NCBI GenBank assembly: GCA_963848495.1
Contig: CAWKDV010000003.1
Span: 248,001 to 312,000, forward strand
Source: JAICJR01 sp963848495
GTDB taxonomy: Bacteria; Actinomycetota; Thermoleophilia; Solirubrobacterales; Thermoleophilaceae
Direction of reading: 5' to 3'
DNA: 64,000 nt
Under the pieces are notes generated by a model. It searched no databases. It was not told the origin of the DNA and worked only from the letters and a program-made list of their open reading frames with translations. Of this stretch, positions 8,434-16,345 are shown in pieces. The number at the start of each line of letters is the position of its first letter. Position 1 is the first letter of the stretch. Position numbers and translations under genes: made by a program.

Positions 8434-9045
8434 GTGATCGAGGAGATCCTTCCGGGCGTCTTCCACTGGACCGCCTACCGCGACACGATCGGGCAGGAGG
8501 TCCACTCCTACTACGTGGCCGAGTCGCGCTCGCTGATCGACCCGATGGAGCCGGACGTGGGGCTCGACTGGTTCGAGCGGCACGGCCCGCCCGAGTCCGC
8601 ACTGCTCACGAACCGCCACCACTACCGCCACAGCGGCCGCTTCGCCGACCGCTTCGGCTGCCGGGTGCGCTGCCACCGTGCCGGCCTGCGCGAGTTCGCG
8701 GGCGGGCCGGCCGTGGAGGGCTTCCAGTTCGGCGACGAGGTCGCGCCAGGCATCAGCGCCCGCGAGGTGGCGGTGCTCTGCCCCGAGGAGACCGCGTTCC
8801 TCATCGAGGCCGGAGGCGGCGCGCTGAGCTTCGCCGACGCGATCGTCCGCAGCGACAAAGGCGAGCTCGCGTTCGTGCCCGACTGGCTCCTGGGCGACGA
8901 CCCCGAGGAGGTCAAGCGCGGCCTCCTCGGGGCCTTCCGGCGGCTGCTCGAGCTGGACTTCGACTCGCTCCTGTTCGCCCACGGCGCGCCGCTCGTGGGC
9001 GACGGGAAGCAGGCGCTCCGGGAGTTCGCCGAAGGCCCCCGTTAG
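8434..9045 (+). CDS. Metallo-beta-lactamase-fold-like protein with degenerate metal motif
   Basis: 203 residues from GTG 8434. The opening IEEILPGVFHWTAYRDTIG and SYYVAESRSLIDPM look like the start of an MBL-fold hydrolase, but the HxHxDH metal site is replaced by NRHHYRHSGRF, and downstream ligands are only partly recognisable (FAHGAP near the end). It may be a divergent or non-metal MBL-fold protein. It starts 30 bp from the divergent SLT gene and overlaps the convergent DUF2339 gene by 4 bp. Confidence 0.62.
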   Translation: MIEEILPGVFHWTAYRDTIGQEVHSYYVAESRSLIDPMEPDVGLDWFERHGPPESALLTNRHHYRHSGRFADRFGCRVRCHRAGLREFAGGPAVEGFQFGDEVAPGISAREVAVLCPEETAFLIEAGGGALSFADAIVRSDKGELAFVPDWLLGDDPEEVKRGLLGAFRRLLELDFDSLLFAHGAPLVGDGKQALREFAEGPR

Positions 9046-11189
9046 CGGAGGGCCTCCGGCGTCGCCCGCAGGTCGCCGAGCGGCCGCGGCCGCAGCCGCT
9101 GCCAGGCGAAGGCGCCGGCCAGCAGCAGGAGGCCGAGCGCCAGGAACGACACGACCCGGTAGGCCGAGTCGAGCGCCGAGAGGTCGAACAGGAAGACCTT
9201 GCCGACCGTGGCCAGCAGCAGCGCCAGCGCGCCGATCCTGACCTCGCGGAGATCCCGCCGCAGCCCGATCAGGAGAGCCGCGACGCCGACCACGCTCCAC
9301 ATCGCGCTCAGCACGACCTGAGCCTCCTGGCGCGAGCCCAGGTCGAACAGGGACAGCGCCGAGGTGTCACCGCCCGACTGGAAGGCGCTGACCACCGCCA
9401 CCGACGCCGCGGCGAGCAGCGTGGAGGCCCCGGTGCTGGCCAGCGCCGCGGTCCAGCGGCGGCCGTCGCCGAGCTTCAGCCGGGCGAGCCGGATCGCCGC
9501 GCCGGCCGCGACGACGAGCGTTGCCGTGTCCAGCAGCAGGTGGTGCGCGCCGTAGACGAACGACCGCGGCGGCACCTCGAATATCGACGCGTGCAGCAGG
9601 GCGCCGCCCAGGAACGCGGCGCCCGCGTAGGCGCTCACGTCGTCGCGCGTCCGGCGCGACACCTCGGCGAAGACACCGGCCTGCGCGGCCCACGCCATCG
9701 CCAGCGCAGGGCCGTCGAGCAGGATCGCCGTGAGGTACGCCAGCGCGCCGAGCCCGACCACATCGAGTGCGATGCGCAGCTCACGGCGCCCGTCGGCCAT
9801 CCGCGCCGAGGTCAGGCAGGCGGCCGCAATCGCCGACAGGGCGATCGCCGCGGTGAGCGCGTGGCCGCTCCCGGTGGCGGCGCTCGGCGGGGCGTCGGCC
9901 ACGAGCGCCCGCACGAGCGCCAGGCAGACCTGCGCGCCGAGGCCGACCTGGAGGAGTGCCGCGTCCGCCTTCTTGGCCGGGTCGACCCTGCGCAGCAGGA
10001 AGCCGAACGCCGCGGCGGCGCCGGCCCAGCCCACCGCCAGCCCCGGGCCGCTGACCGCGAGGCCGTAGGTCACGTTGGCGAGCGTGATCCCGAGGGTGAG
10101 GCAGAGCAGGCGAATCTCGTCGGAGACGCGTCCGAGCCTTCCGGCCGACAGGCCGACAGCCAGGTGCACCAGCGCGAGCCCGCCGAGCCAGATCAGACCC
10201 ACGGTGCGGTGATGGCCCCACATCAGCGCCAGCCAGCCGGCGGTGCCGAGCGCGATCGCGTTGAGGGCCAGGAGGAAGCTGGATGACGCCCGCAGCCGGC
10301 TGGCCGGCACGCGCAGCTCGAAGCCGATCGCCGCGGCGGCGTTAACGCCGCCGAACAGGGCCAGCACGGCGACGGTGAGACCGGCCGACGGCTTGTCGGC
10401 GAGCCAGACGATCCACTGCGGCGTGGAGATCACGAAGACCGCAAGTGCGAGCCAGTTCCAGCGCTGCCACACGAGCACCGCCGCTGCCGCGGCCGCCGCG
10501 ACGAGCAGGAACGCCATCGAGCCGAGGTCGAGCTCCGACCCCACCAGCACCGGGGCCAGCAGGCAGCCGACGATGCCGAGCGCGGCGACAACGCGGGCCT
10601 CCCAGCGGACGGCGATCGCGGTGGCCAGCGCGCCCACGACGAAGGCCAGAACGAGGCCGAGCGCCACCGGGATCAGCTGGTAGACGTGCGAGGCGACCGT
10701 CACGGTCGCGTACAGCGCGGCGATCGACGTGGCCACGGCCGCGCGGGCGGCGTCGGTGCGCCCCCTGCGGTCGTGGAGCCAGATACCGGCGCACAGGAGA
10801 GCCATCGAGCCTGCGCCCGCGAGGAGCGTGCGCGTCACCGGGCCGATCCAGCCGTGCGAGACGGCGAGCGCGAAGAAGAGCACCACGCCGACGAGCAGCG
10901 CGATCCCTCCGGCCCAGGCGAGCACGCGGCCGCCGACCAGGTCCTCGACCCCAGGCCGTGGCGCGGCCGGCGCCTTCGGCGCCGCCGGCGCCACGGGGAG
11001 CGCAGAGCGCTGAGCGCTGAGCGCGGGGCCCTCGGCTTGGACGGCGCGCCTGGGACCGTTGTCTCGCGCCTCGCGCTCCCCCCTGCGCTCCGCGCTCGGC
11101 GCTCTGCGCTCCTCCTCCAAGACCCTCACACGCTCCGACAGCCACTCCGTCCGGCGCTCCACCAGCGCCAACCTGTCCGCCTCGCTCAT
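9042..11189 (-). CDS. DUF2339 multi-pass membrane protein
   Basis: About 715 residues from ATG 11189, chosen because AGAGAGGA lies just upstream and this leaves the operator-like DNA outside the gene; the frame is open to 11225. An N-terminal charged, probably coiled-coil segment (EADRLALVERRTEWLSERV) is followed by a low-complexity linker and some 20 hydrophobic segments, as in DUF2339 predicted membrane proteins of unknown function. The linker is encoded by two opposed 7-bp repeat arrays (10998-11025, 11084-11111). It is divergent from a TetR regulator that probably controls it. Confidence 0.85.
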   Translation of the reverse strand: MSEADRLALVERRTEWLSERVRVLEEERRAPSAERRGEREARDNGPRRAVQAEGPALSAQRSALPVAPAAPKAPAAPRPGVEDLVGGRVLAWAGGIALLVGVVLFFALAVSHGWIGPVTRTLLAGAGSMALLCAGIWLHDRRGRTDAARAAVATSIAALYATVTVASHVYQLIPVALGLVLAFVVGALATAIAVRWEARVVAALGIVGCLLAPVLVGSELDLGSMAFLLVAAAAAAAVLVWQRWNWLALAVFVISTPQWIVWLADKPSAGLTVAVLALFGGVNAAAAIGFELRVPASRLRASSSFLLALNAIALGTAGWLALMWGHHRTVGLIWLGGLALVHLAVGLSAGRLGRVSDEIRLLCLTLGITLANVTYGLAVSGPGLAVGWAGAAAAFGFLLRRVDPAKKADAALLQVGLGAQVCLALVRALVADAPPSAATGSGHALTAAIALSAIAAACLTSARMADGRRELRIALDVVGLGALAYLTAILLDGPALAMAWAAQAGVFAEVSRRTRDDVSAYAGAAFLGGALLHASIFEVPPRSFVYGAHHLLLDTATLVVAAGAAIRLARLKLGDGRRWTAALASTGASTLLAAASVAVVSAFQSGGDTSALSLFDLGSRQEAQVVLSAMWSVVGVAALLIGLRRDLREVRIGALALLLATVGKVFLFDLSALDSAYRVVSFLALGLLLLAGAFAWQRLRPRPLGDLRATPEALR
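10998..11025. repeat. 7-bp tandem repeat GAGCGCN, 4 units
   Basis: Units GAGCGCA, GAGCGCT, GAGCGCT, GAGCGCG on the + strand, inside the linker-coding part of the DUF2339 gene. The same heptamer recurs in opposite orientation at 11084-11111, giving an inverted pair about 58 bp apart. Confidence 0.85.
11084..11111. repeat. 7-bp tandem repeat NGCGCTC, 4 units (inverse of 10998-11025)
   Basis: Units TGCGCTC, CGCGCTC, GGCGCTC, TGCGCTC. Read on the minus strand this is GAGCGCN four times, the inverse of the array at 10998. Together they could form a long hairpin in the DUF2339 mRNA. A degenerate relative (CGCTCGG, CGCTCAG) sits in the LapA-like gene at about 34931-34944. Confidence 0.85.
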
Positions 11190-11204
11190 CGCATCCTCTC
11201 TGTC

Positions 11205-11258
11205 TTGTTGACCAGCGGTTGACAAGACCGTAACAGCCTATCGACCGACGGTCAACAA
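11205..11258. promoter_or_regulatory. TetR-type operator(s) in divergent promoter region
   Basis: Between the DUF2339 and TetR starts lies a near-palindrome centred at 11248 with the perfect core GACCGACGGTC (11243-11253), a common TetR-family operator form. A second element, TTGTTGACC at 11205-11213, is the exact complement of GGTCAACAA at 11250-11258, and another GGTTGAC lies at 11217-11223. The arrangement suggests that the regulator binds here to repress both genes. Inferred from sequence only. Confidence 0.6.
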
Positions 11259-11276
11259 CCAGCTAGGATGTGAGCG

Positions 11277-11885
11277 GTGAGCGAGCCCGCCTACACGCGT
11301 CTGGAGGTCGACGAGCGGCGCCGTCAACTGCTCGAAGCGGGCACCGAGCTGTTCACCCGCCACTCCTACGGCGAGCTCTCAATGGCGGAGATCGCGCGGC
11401 ACGCCGGGATCTCGAAGGCGCTGCTCTACCACTACTTCCCCAGCAAGCGCGACTTCTTCGTGGCCACGCTCGAGCGCGCAGCCGAGGAGCTGCGAGCGCG
11501 CACCGAGCCGGACCCGAGCAAGTCCCCGTTCGAGCAGCTGAGCGCCAGCCTCGACGGCTATCTCGGCCTGATCGAGCAGAACCCGGCCTCCTACGAGAAG
11601 CTGATGGAGAGCGCGACCACGGTCCCCGAGGTCAGCGAGCTGATCGAGTCGGTGCGCGAGGCCACCGCCCAGCGCATCCTCCAGGGGCTCGTGCCGGAGG
11701 GAGATCCACCGCCGACCGTGCGGGCCGCCGTCAGGGCCTGGTTCTGGTTCATGGACGGTGCCTGCCTCGACTGGGTCCGCCACGGCGACATCGAGCGCGC
11801 CCAGCTCCACGGCCTGCTGCTCGGCACCTTGCTCGGCGCGCTCACCGCGGCCGGCGCCACTGACATCCTCGCGGCGCTCGCCTAG
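11277..11885 (+). CDS. TetR/AcrR family transcriptional regulator
   Basis: 202 residues from GTG 11277. The N-terminal helix-turn-helix MAEIARHAGISKALLYHYF (about residues 36-54) followed by SKRDFF is diagnostic of the TetR family; the remaining ~140 residues form the all-helical ligand/dimer domain. It lies divergent from the DUF2339 membrane protein with operator-like DNA between. The stop overlaps the end of the convergent ATL gene by 3 bp. Confidence 0.92.
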   Translation: MSEPAYTRLEVDERRRQLLEAGTELFTRHSYGELSMAEIARHAGISKALLYHYFPSKRDFFVATLERAAEELRARTEPDPSKSPFEQLSASLDGYLGLIEQNPASYEKLMESATTVPEVSELIESVREATAQRILQGLVPEGDPPPTVRAAVRAWFWFMDGACLDWVRHGDIERAQLHGLLLGTLLGALTAAGATDILAALA

Positions 11886-12160
11886 TCGGGGATCCGCACT
11901 ACCCGCAGGTCCACGCGGTCGCCCCGGAAGGGGACGCCCTCCGCCTCGAGGAGGCGCCGTTGGTGGTCGCCCTTGGCCAGGCTGCCGTCGCCGCGCACGA
12001 TCCGGTGCCAGGGCAGGTCCGGCTCGTCGCAGTGGGCGAGCACGGCTCCGGCGAAGCGCGGGGCTCCCGGCTCGAGGTCGCCGTAGGTGCGCACGAAGCC
12101 CTCGGGCACCGCCCTCACGCGGTCGAGCACGCGTTGCGCCCGGGGCGTGGCGAGATCCAC
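11882..12160 (-). CDS. Alkyltransferase-like (ATL) DNA-binding protein of the MGMT fold
   Basis: 92 residues from GTG 12160, the length of single-domain ATL proteins. The MGMT active-site PCHR is replaced by PWHR, with Trp at about residue 51 instead of the alkyl-accepting Cys, the known hallmark of ATLs. Such proteins bind O6-alkylguanine and flag it for nucleotide excision repair rather than repair it themselves. VRTYGDLE and GVPFRGDRVDL match the family. A two-unit heptamer (GAGCTGG, GAGCTAG) lies just upstream at 12174-12187. Confidence 0.88.
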   Translation of the reverse strand: MDLATPRAQRVLDRVRAVPEGFVRTYGDLEPGAPRFAGAVLAHCDEPDLPWHRIVRGDGSLAKGDHQRRLLEAEGVPFRGDRVDLRVVRIPD

Positions 12161-12183
12161 GCCCGCAATCTATGAGCTGGGAG

Positions 12184-12855
12184 CTAGTGCCCGCCGCCGA
12201 GCAGCGTGTCGAGCGTGCCGCCGACCGTCTGGCCGGCGTTCGTCACGGTGTCACCGAGCACCTGACCCGTGCCATTCACGGTGCCGCCGACCGCCGGGCT
12301 GACGTTGCTGAGCGTGTTGCCCACGGCCTGCGTCGTGCCCGTCACCGTGTCGCCGAGCTGCTGGGTGGTGTTGCGAACCGTGTCCGTGAGCGGGTGCGGG
12401 TTCCCGCCGCCGCCGCCTGTGCCTCCACCGCCGCTGCCGGAACCCGTGCCGCTGGACGGCGTGGTGGCAGGCTGCGGTGCGGGCGAGGGGTTCCCGGCTC
12501 CGCCGCGGCTGGGCGACTTCGGCGCGGGGTGCGTGCCGCCGCCGCGGCGCGGGCGCCGGTTCACGCCGCCGCCACCGCCGTGGTGCCGGTGGCGCGCGCG
12601 ACCGCCTGCGAGCGGGCTAGCGGTGGCCTGCTGAGCGGCGGCCGGCTGTGGTGCGGCGCTGGTCTTCACCTGCGATGGCGCGTTGCGGGCATGCCCGCCG
12701 CCGACGGCGATCGGGCCCACCTTGCCCGGCAGCTCGAGCGTCGTTCCGCCGCGGAACGCGACGAAGGCCGTGGCCGACAGGGCGGCGATCACCGCCCCCG
12801 TCGTGAGTGCCGCAGAGCCACCAAATCCGCCGATCCAGCCATTCAGGGTACGCAT
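12184..12855 (-). CDS. Membrane-anchored low-complexity protein with six 11-residue repeats
   Basis: 223 residues from ATG 12855. One hydrophobic segment (about 12-35) near the N-terminus is followed by a long Gly/Pro/Ala/His/Arg-rich linker, then six tandem 11-residue units near the C-terminus with the pattern G(D/G/N)T(V/L)xNxxQxV, for example GDTVTGTTQAV and GDTVTNAGQTV, ending LLGGGH. No known family is recognised. It is probably a surface or envelope-exposed protein. The stop lies 24 bp from the ATL start, and the DMT transporter is upstream on the same strand. Confidence 0.6.
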   Translation of the reverse strand: MRTLNGWIGGFGGSAALTTGAVIAALSATAFVAFRGGTTLELPGKVGPIAVGGGHARNAPSQVKTSAAPQPAAAQQATASPLAGGRARHRHHGGGGGVNRRPRRGGGTHPAPKSPSRGGAGNPSPAPQPATTPSSGTGSGSGGGGTGGGGGNPHPLTDTVRNTTQQLGDTVTGTTQAVGNTLSNVSPAVGGTVNGTGQVLGDTVTNAGQTVGGTLDTLLGGGH

Positions 12856-12872
12856 AAGGCCAGTATCGGCCT

Positions 12873-13799
12873 CTAGCTCGACGTTCCATCTACCCGGCTC
12901 GCGGTATTTGGCGCAAAAACAGCCTTGCGCGGCCGGAAGCTCGCCAGCAGGACCCCGGCCAGCACGACCCCCACGCCGGAGAGCTGCGCGGCGGACGGCG
13001 ACTCGCTGAGAATCACGATCCCGAGCAGCACGGATCCCACCGGCTGGATCGTGAGCAGCACCGAGGTGAGCGCCGCGGGCAGGCGTGGCAGCGAGATCGA
13101 GATCAGCATCCAGCCCAGCACCTGGGAGCTCAGCGCGAGCAGCGCCAGCCAGCCGTGGCCGGGCCAGGTCGGGGTGAGCCGCAGGTCGCCGATGGCGAGG
13201 CCCGCGACGAGCGCGAACGCGGTGGCCGTGGCGGTCGCGTCGAACAGCGGTCCCGCCGGCCGCCGCAGGTCCCGATTCCCCTGACGGAGCACGAGGATGA
13301 AGCCCGCGTAGGTCAGCCCGGTGAGGATGCCGAAGAGGACGCCGCGCGCGGGGTCGCGGCCGTAAGTCCCGTGGCCGATCACGCCGGAGATCAGCACGAC
13401 GCCGAGCAGCACGACCGGCACGGCGGCGATCACTCGCCTCGCCGGGCGCTCGCGCAGGAAGATCCAGGCCAGCACGCCGACCAGCACGACCTGCAGGTTG
13501 CCGAGCACGGTCGCCAGGCCCGCGCCGACGTCGCCGATGGCGTGGTGCCAGAAGATCAGGTCGGCGGCGAAGAAGGCGCCGGCGATCAGGGCGAGCCGCC
13601 GGTCCTCGCGCCGCACGGGCCCGTAGAGGCGCCGCTCGCGCCGGGCGAGCAGGGCCAGGGCGGGCAGCGCGTAGGCGCAGCGGAAGACCGCCGCCGTGGA
13701 CGGCGAGGCGTGCGACAGTCGCACGAGGATCGCCGAGAAGGCGATCGTCAGTGCTCCTGCCGTGGCGGCGACCACCGGGCGATCCGTGAGGCGCGACAT
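12873..13799 (-). CDS. EamA/DMT-superfamily transporter
   Basis: 308 residues from ATG 13799; an upstream in-frame GTG at 13808 has a better G-rich ribosome site and could be the real start. Ten hydrophobic helices form two EamA repeats (ILVRLSHASPSTAAVFR in the first, QVLGWMLISISLPRLPAALTSVL in the second). It is a drug/metabolite exporter type; the substrate is unknown. A strong hairpin lies in its leader at 13829-13860. Confidence 0.87.
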   Translation of the reverse strand: MSRLTDRPVVAATAGALTIAFSAILVRLSHASPSTAAVFRCAYALPALALLARRERRLYGPVRREDRRLALIAGAFFAADLIFWHHAIGDVGAGLATVLGNLQVVLVGVLAWIFLRERPARRVIAAVPVVLLGVVLISGVIGHGTYGRDPARGVLFGILTGLTYAGFILVLRQGNRDLRRPAGPLFDATATATAFALVAGLAIGDLRLTPTWPGHGWLALLALSSQVLGWMLISISLPRLPAALTSVLLTIQPVGSVLLGIVILSESPSAAQLSGVGVVLAGVLLASFRPRKAVFAPNTASRVDGTSS

Positions 13800-13828
13800 C
13801 CGCCTCACGGTATCCCCCGAGAAGGTGT

Positions 13829-13860
13829 GAGCCGCCGTGCGGGGCGATGCACGGCGGCTC
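13829..13860. promoter_or_regulatory. 12-bp perfect hairpin in the leader of the DMT transporter gene
   Basis: Arms 13829-13840 and 13849-13860 pair perfectly (GAGCCGCCGTGC type) around an 8-nt loop, 30 nt upstream of the transporter start on the minus strand. It sits in a ~240-nt intergenic stretch (13800-14040) that separates divergent genes. It could attenuate transcription or mask translation. No known riboswitch class was recognised. Confidence 0.5.
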
Positions 13861-14040
13861 GGAGCTGCTTCCGACGGGTGCGACGGCGATACTGCCGCCG
13901 TTGCCGCGCGGAAGCTTCCCGTTTGTGTTCCGGCCAATAGGACAACCGAACCTGGCCCCATTGGCGGGAGCGCCTCCAGGAATTGGGTACCCGCGCGCGC
14001 GTGCGTAAAACCCCCGGACGTCTGCGAAACTGAACCTGGC

Positions 14041-14649
14041 ATGGCCAAGCAACGGCAGGTCAAGATGCAGCAGCAGATCGGCAACCTCGGCGCGATCCAG
14101 CAGCTCGAAAGCCGCACCGACGAGCAGCTCCAGAGCGAGTCGAAGCACCGCGCGGCGGCGCGCGCCATCCTCGGTGCCCGCGCCGCGGAGCGCTACGACG
14201 CCAAGGCGGCCCGGCGCTACTTCAATGAGGCGCTGGCCGGCGCGCACCCGCAGGAGCGGCCCGCGCTGCGGCAGATGATGAAGGCCTCGCTCGCGCTGGC
14301 CGAGCGCCGCCCGGACGACCTCAAGGAGGCCGTCGAGAAGCTCGGACAGGAGCCGCCCAGCTCGCGCCAGCTACTGATGCTGCGCATCATGGGCCTGGTC
14401 GCTCCCCCGCCCGGCGCGGGCGCGCTCCGCCGCGTCCGCGGCTACCTGCTGCTCTTGGGCATCGTCATCGTGCTGCTGGCCGTCGGCTGGGGCCTCGCCA
14501 AGCTGATCGCGCTGCCGTTCGGCGGCGTCAGCAACACCGTGGCGATCTTCTGGGGCCTCCTCGTGGTGGCCGTGATCCTGGGCGTGCTGGCCTTAGTCGG
14601 CCGAAGACGGCAGCGAAAGGCGAAGGCCGCCCGGGCTGCGGGCGGCTGA
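14041..14649 (+). CDS. Hypothetical protein with two C-terminal membrane helices
   Basis: 202 residues from ATG 14041. A basic, Gln/Glu-rich N-terminal helical region (about 1-115, with a possible TPR-like ARRYFNEALAGAHPQ) is followed by two transmembrane segments (about 135-157 and 167-188) and a basic tail. No family is recognised. The start follows a long divergent intergenic region. A small stem (GACGGC/GCCGTC, 14648-14666) just past the stop could be a weak terminator. Confidence 0.65.
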   Translation: MAKQRQVKMQQQIGNLGAIQQLESRTDEQLQSESKHRAAARAILGARAAERYDAKAARRYFNEALAGAHPQERPALRQMMKASLALAERRPDDLKEAVEKLGQEPPSSRQLLMLRIMGLVAPPPGAGALRRVRGYLLLLGIVIVLLAVGWGLAKLIALPFGGVSNTVAIFWGLLVVAVILGVLALVGRRRQRKAKAARAAGG

Positions 14650-14689
14650 CGGCATTCTCCGCCGTCGGCGATGCGCCGCGGCTCGAACT

Positions 14690-14815
14690 GCGGCAATGAC
14701 GGGCGGCCCGAGCGAAACTTGCGCGCACAAGCGTCAGGACTTACGGGGTATATAGCCCCTTAAGTCCTGACGGTAGAGCGATCAGAACGTTTGGGCCGCC
14801 CCTTATTGCGGTCGT
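14690..14815. repeat. Palindromic element, copy 1
   Basis: A ~125-bp imperfect palindrome. The central stem is 12 perfect bp (14732-14743 with 14761-14772) plus a 4-bp inner GGGG/CCCC stem. The outer arms include the complementary GGGCGGCCC (14701-14709) and GGGCCGCCC (14793-14801). The left edge reads GCGGCAATGA, then 6 nt, then GCCCGA; the same arrangement occurs at 58104. This suggests a dispersed REP/MITE-like element. It directly precedes the IS110-type element. Confidence 0.6.
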
Positions 14816-14901
14816 GGACGCCCGCGCAAGCCGGCACCGCCGGCGGAGGACGCTCCCTAGACCCTATGGGGGTCGGTCCGGTCCGGCCTGAGGTGTAGAT
14901 C

Positions 14902-14986
14902 GGTCGGCACCCCGCGCAGAGGTGTGCGGGGACTGGGCGGCAGGAGTGGCCTGTCGCCGACACCCCAGCTCTGGGAGGTGCCGACC
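14902..14986 (+). ncRNA. Branched stem structure abutting the transposase start; possible IS110 guide RNA part or translational control
   Basis: A perfect 10-bp closing stem (14902-14911 with 14977-14986) ends exactly before ATG 14987. It encloses three hairpins: 14912-14929, 14936-14958 (9 bp with one wobble, 5-nt loop) and 14964-14975. The stem covers the ribosome site GGGAGGTG. IS110 elements encode a bridge/seek RNA in a non-coding flank, so this may be part of it. The loops are small, however, so it may instead only limit transposase translation. Confidence 0.35.
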
Positions 14987-16022
14987 ATGGTGCAGAGTAT
15001 GTCGCTCGTCGGGCTCGACGTGCACGCGTCGCAGACGCATGCAGCAGTGCTCGACACCTCGACCGGTGAGCTTCGCGGCATGAAGCTGCGGATGGTGCCG
15101 GCGCAGGTCGTCGAGTTCCTGGCGACGCTTCCGGCGCCGGTGCGTGCGGTCTATGAGGCCGGGCCGACCGGGTTCGGTCTGGCGCGGGCGGGCGTGCAGC
15201 GTGGGATCGATGTGCGGGTCGTGGCGGCGGGTAAGGTGCCGCGCGCGTCGGGGGACCGCGTCAAGACCGACCGGCGTGACGCTGAGCGCTTGGCACGGTT
15301 GCTGGCCGCGGGCGAGTTCCGAGTCGATCGAGGACTGCCGCGGCGATCTGATGCGCGCCCGCCACCGACTGTCGAAGATGCTGCTGCGCCGCGACCTACG
15401 TTGGGCCGGGCCAGGCTCGACATGGACGCGGACGCACATGCGCTGGCTGCGCAGCCTGCGCTTCGAGGACCTCTGTTCGCAAGCGACGTTCACCGACTAC
15501 CTGTCGGGCGTGGAGATGCTCATCGCCCGCCGCGCGGCGCTGATCGCGACGCTCGAGCAAGTCATTCCCGACAGCCGCCACGCGCCGACGATCGCTGCGC
15601 TGCGCTGCCTTAGGGGCATCGACACGCTCTCGGCCGCCGGCCTCTGCGCCGAGGTCGGCGACTGGCATCGCTTCCGCCCCAAGCAGCTATCGGGATTCCT
15701 CGGGATCGTCCCCAGCGAGCACACCTCTGACACCAAACGACGACAGGGCTCGATCACCAAGGCCGGGTCCGGTCACGCCCGCCGGCTGCTCGTCGAAGCC
15801 GCCCACCACTACCGCCACCACCCCGCCGTCGGTGACGGCCTCGCCCGCCGCCAGCACGGCCAGGACCCCAGGCTGATCGCGATCTCCTGGCGCGCTCAAC
15901 GACGGCTGCACCAGCGCTGGACCGTGCTGGCCGGCCAGCGTCGCAAACCCGCCGGCGTCGTCACGATCGCCTGCGCCCGCGAACTCGCCGCATTCTGCTG
16001 GGAGGCCGCCACCCTCAGCTAA
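14987..16022 (+). pseudogene. IS110-family transposase, frameshifted with internal deletion
   Basis: The N-terminal DEDD-type RuvC-like part (VGLDVHASQTHAAVLD, then KTDRRDAERLARLL) runs in one frame to about 15320. The C-terminal transposase_20 part (LRCLRGIDTLSAAGLC, SEHTSDTKRRQGSITK) continues in another frame to 16022. At the junction the usual ~20 residues between the DAE(R/K)L helix and the CRGDLMRARHR helix are missing, so this looks like a deletion as well as a frame change. The ATG at 14987 has GGGAGGTG upstream. It should be inactive. Confidence 0.85.
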
Positions 16023-16345
16023 ATCCCACACGACACGACCGCGCAACCCGGAGCTGCCGGGGCGCGCGCGAGACCGCCGGGCCTCAGGCTCGTCGCGACG
16101 AGCAGTCCGCGACTGAACTATCGGCAACCACCAACCACAGGACGGTGGCCGCGCCCGCTCCTAGACCGCGGACCGCGACGAACACAGGGCCATCAGGTAC
16201 CCAGCCCTCGAATATCAGCCTGGCGCCGCCGCCGAACAGCTGAAGCCCGCTCGCGCCGCCCCGGGAACCCCGACCGCCAAAAGCAGATCCCACCGCCCAT
16301 CAAGGACGCGCATCACCACGCGCCCTTGACAAACGAACCTCCATA

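Larger units (their letters stand above)
14816..16345 (+). mobile_element. IS110-family insertion element, decayed; boundaries approximate
   Basis: An IS110-type transposase in broken frames (14987-16022) is flanked by about 170 nt of structured DNA on the left and 323 nt on the right without a convincing gene. The right flank contains a perfect 16-bp palindrome (16088-16103) and a CGCG/CGCG stem near 16300. IS110 elements usually lack terminal inverted repeats, so the ends could not be fixed; the limits given are the neighbouring features. Confidence 0.6.

Noticed and set aside
13800..14040. Known riboswitch in the transporter leader (c-di-AMP, guanidine, fluoride, cobalamin considered)
   Set aside because: Conserved core motifs of these classes were looked for by eye and not found, so only an unnamed structured leader is reported.
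12184..14247. A 687-codon open frame on the minus strand spanning several genes
   Set aside because: Only its 3' third (from ATG 12855) makes sense as a protein; the rest is the transporter gene and intergenic DNA in the wrong frame.
16084..16293. A 69-codon open frame in the right flank of the IS110 element
   Set aside because: No ribosome site and no similarity to a known family; it lies in what should be the non-coding flank.
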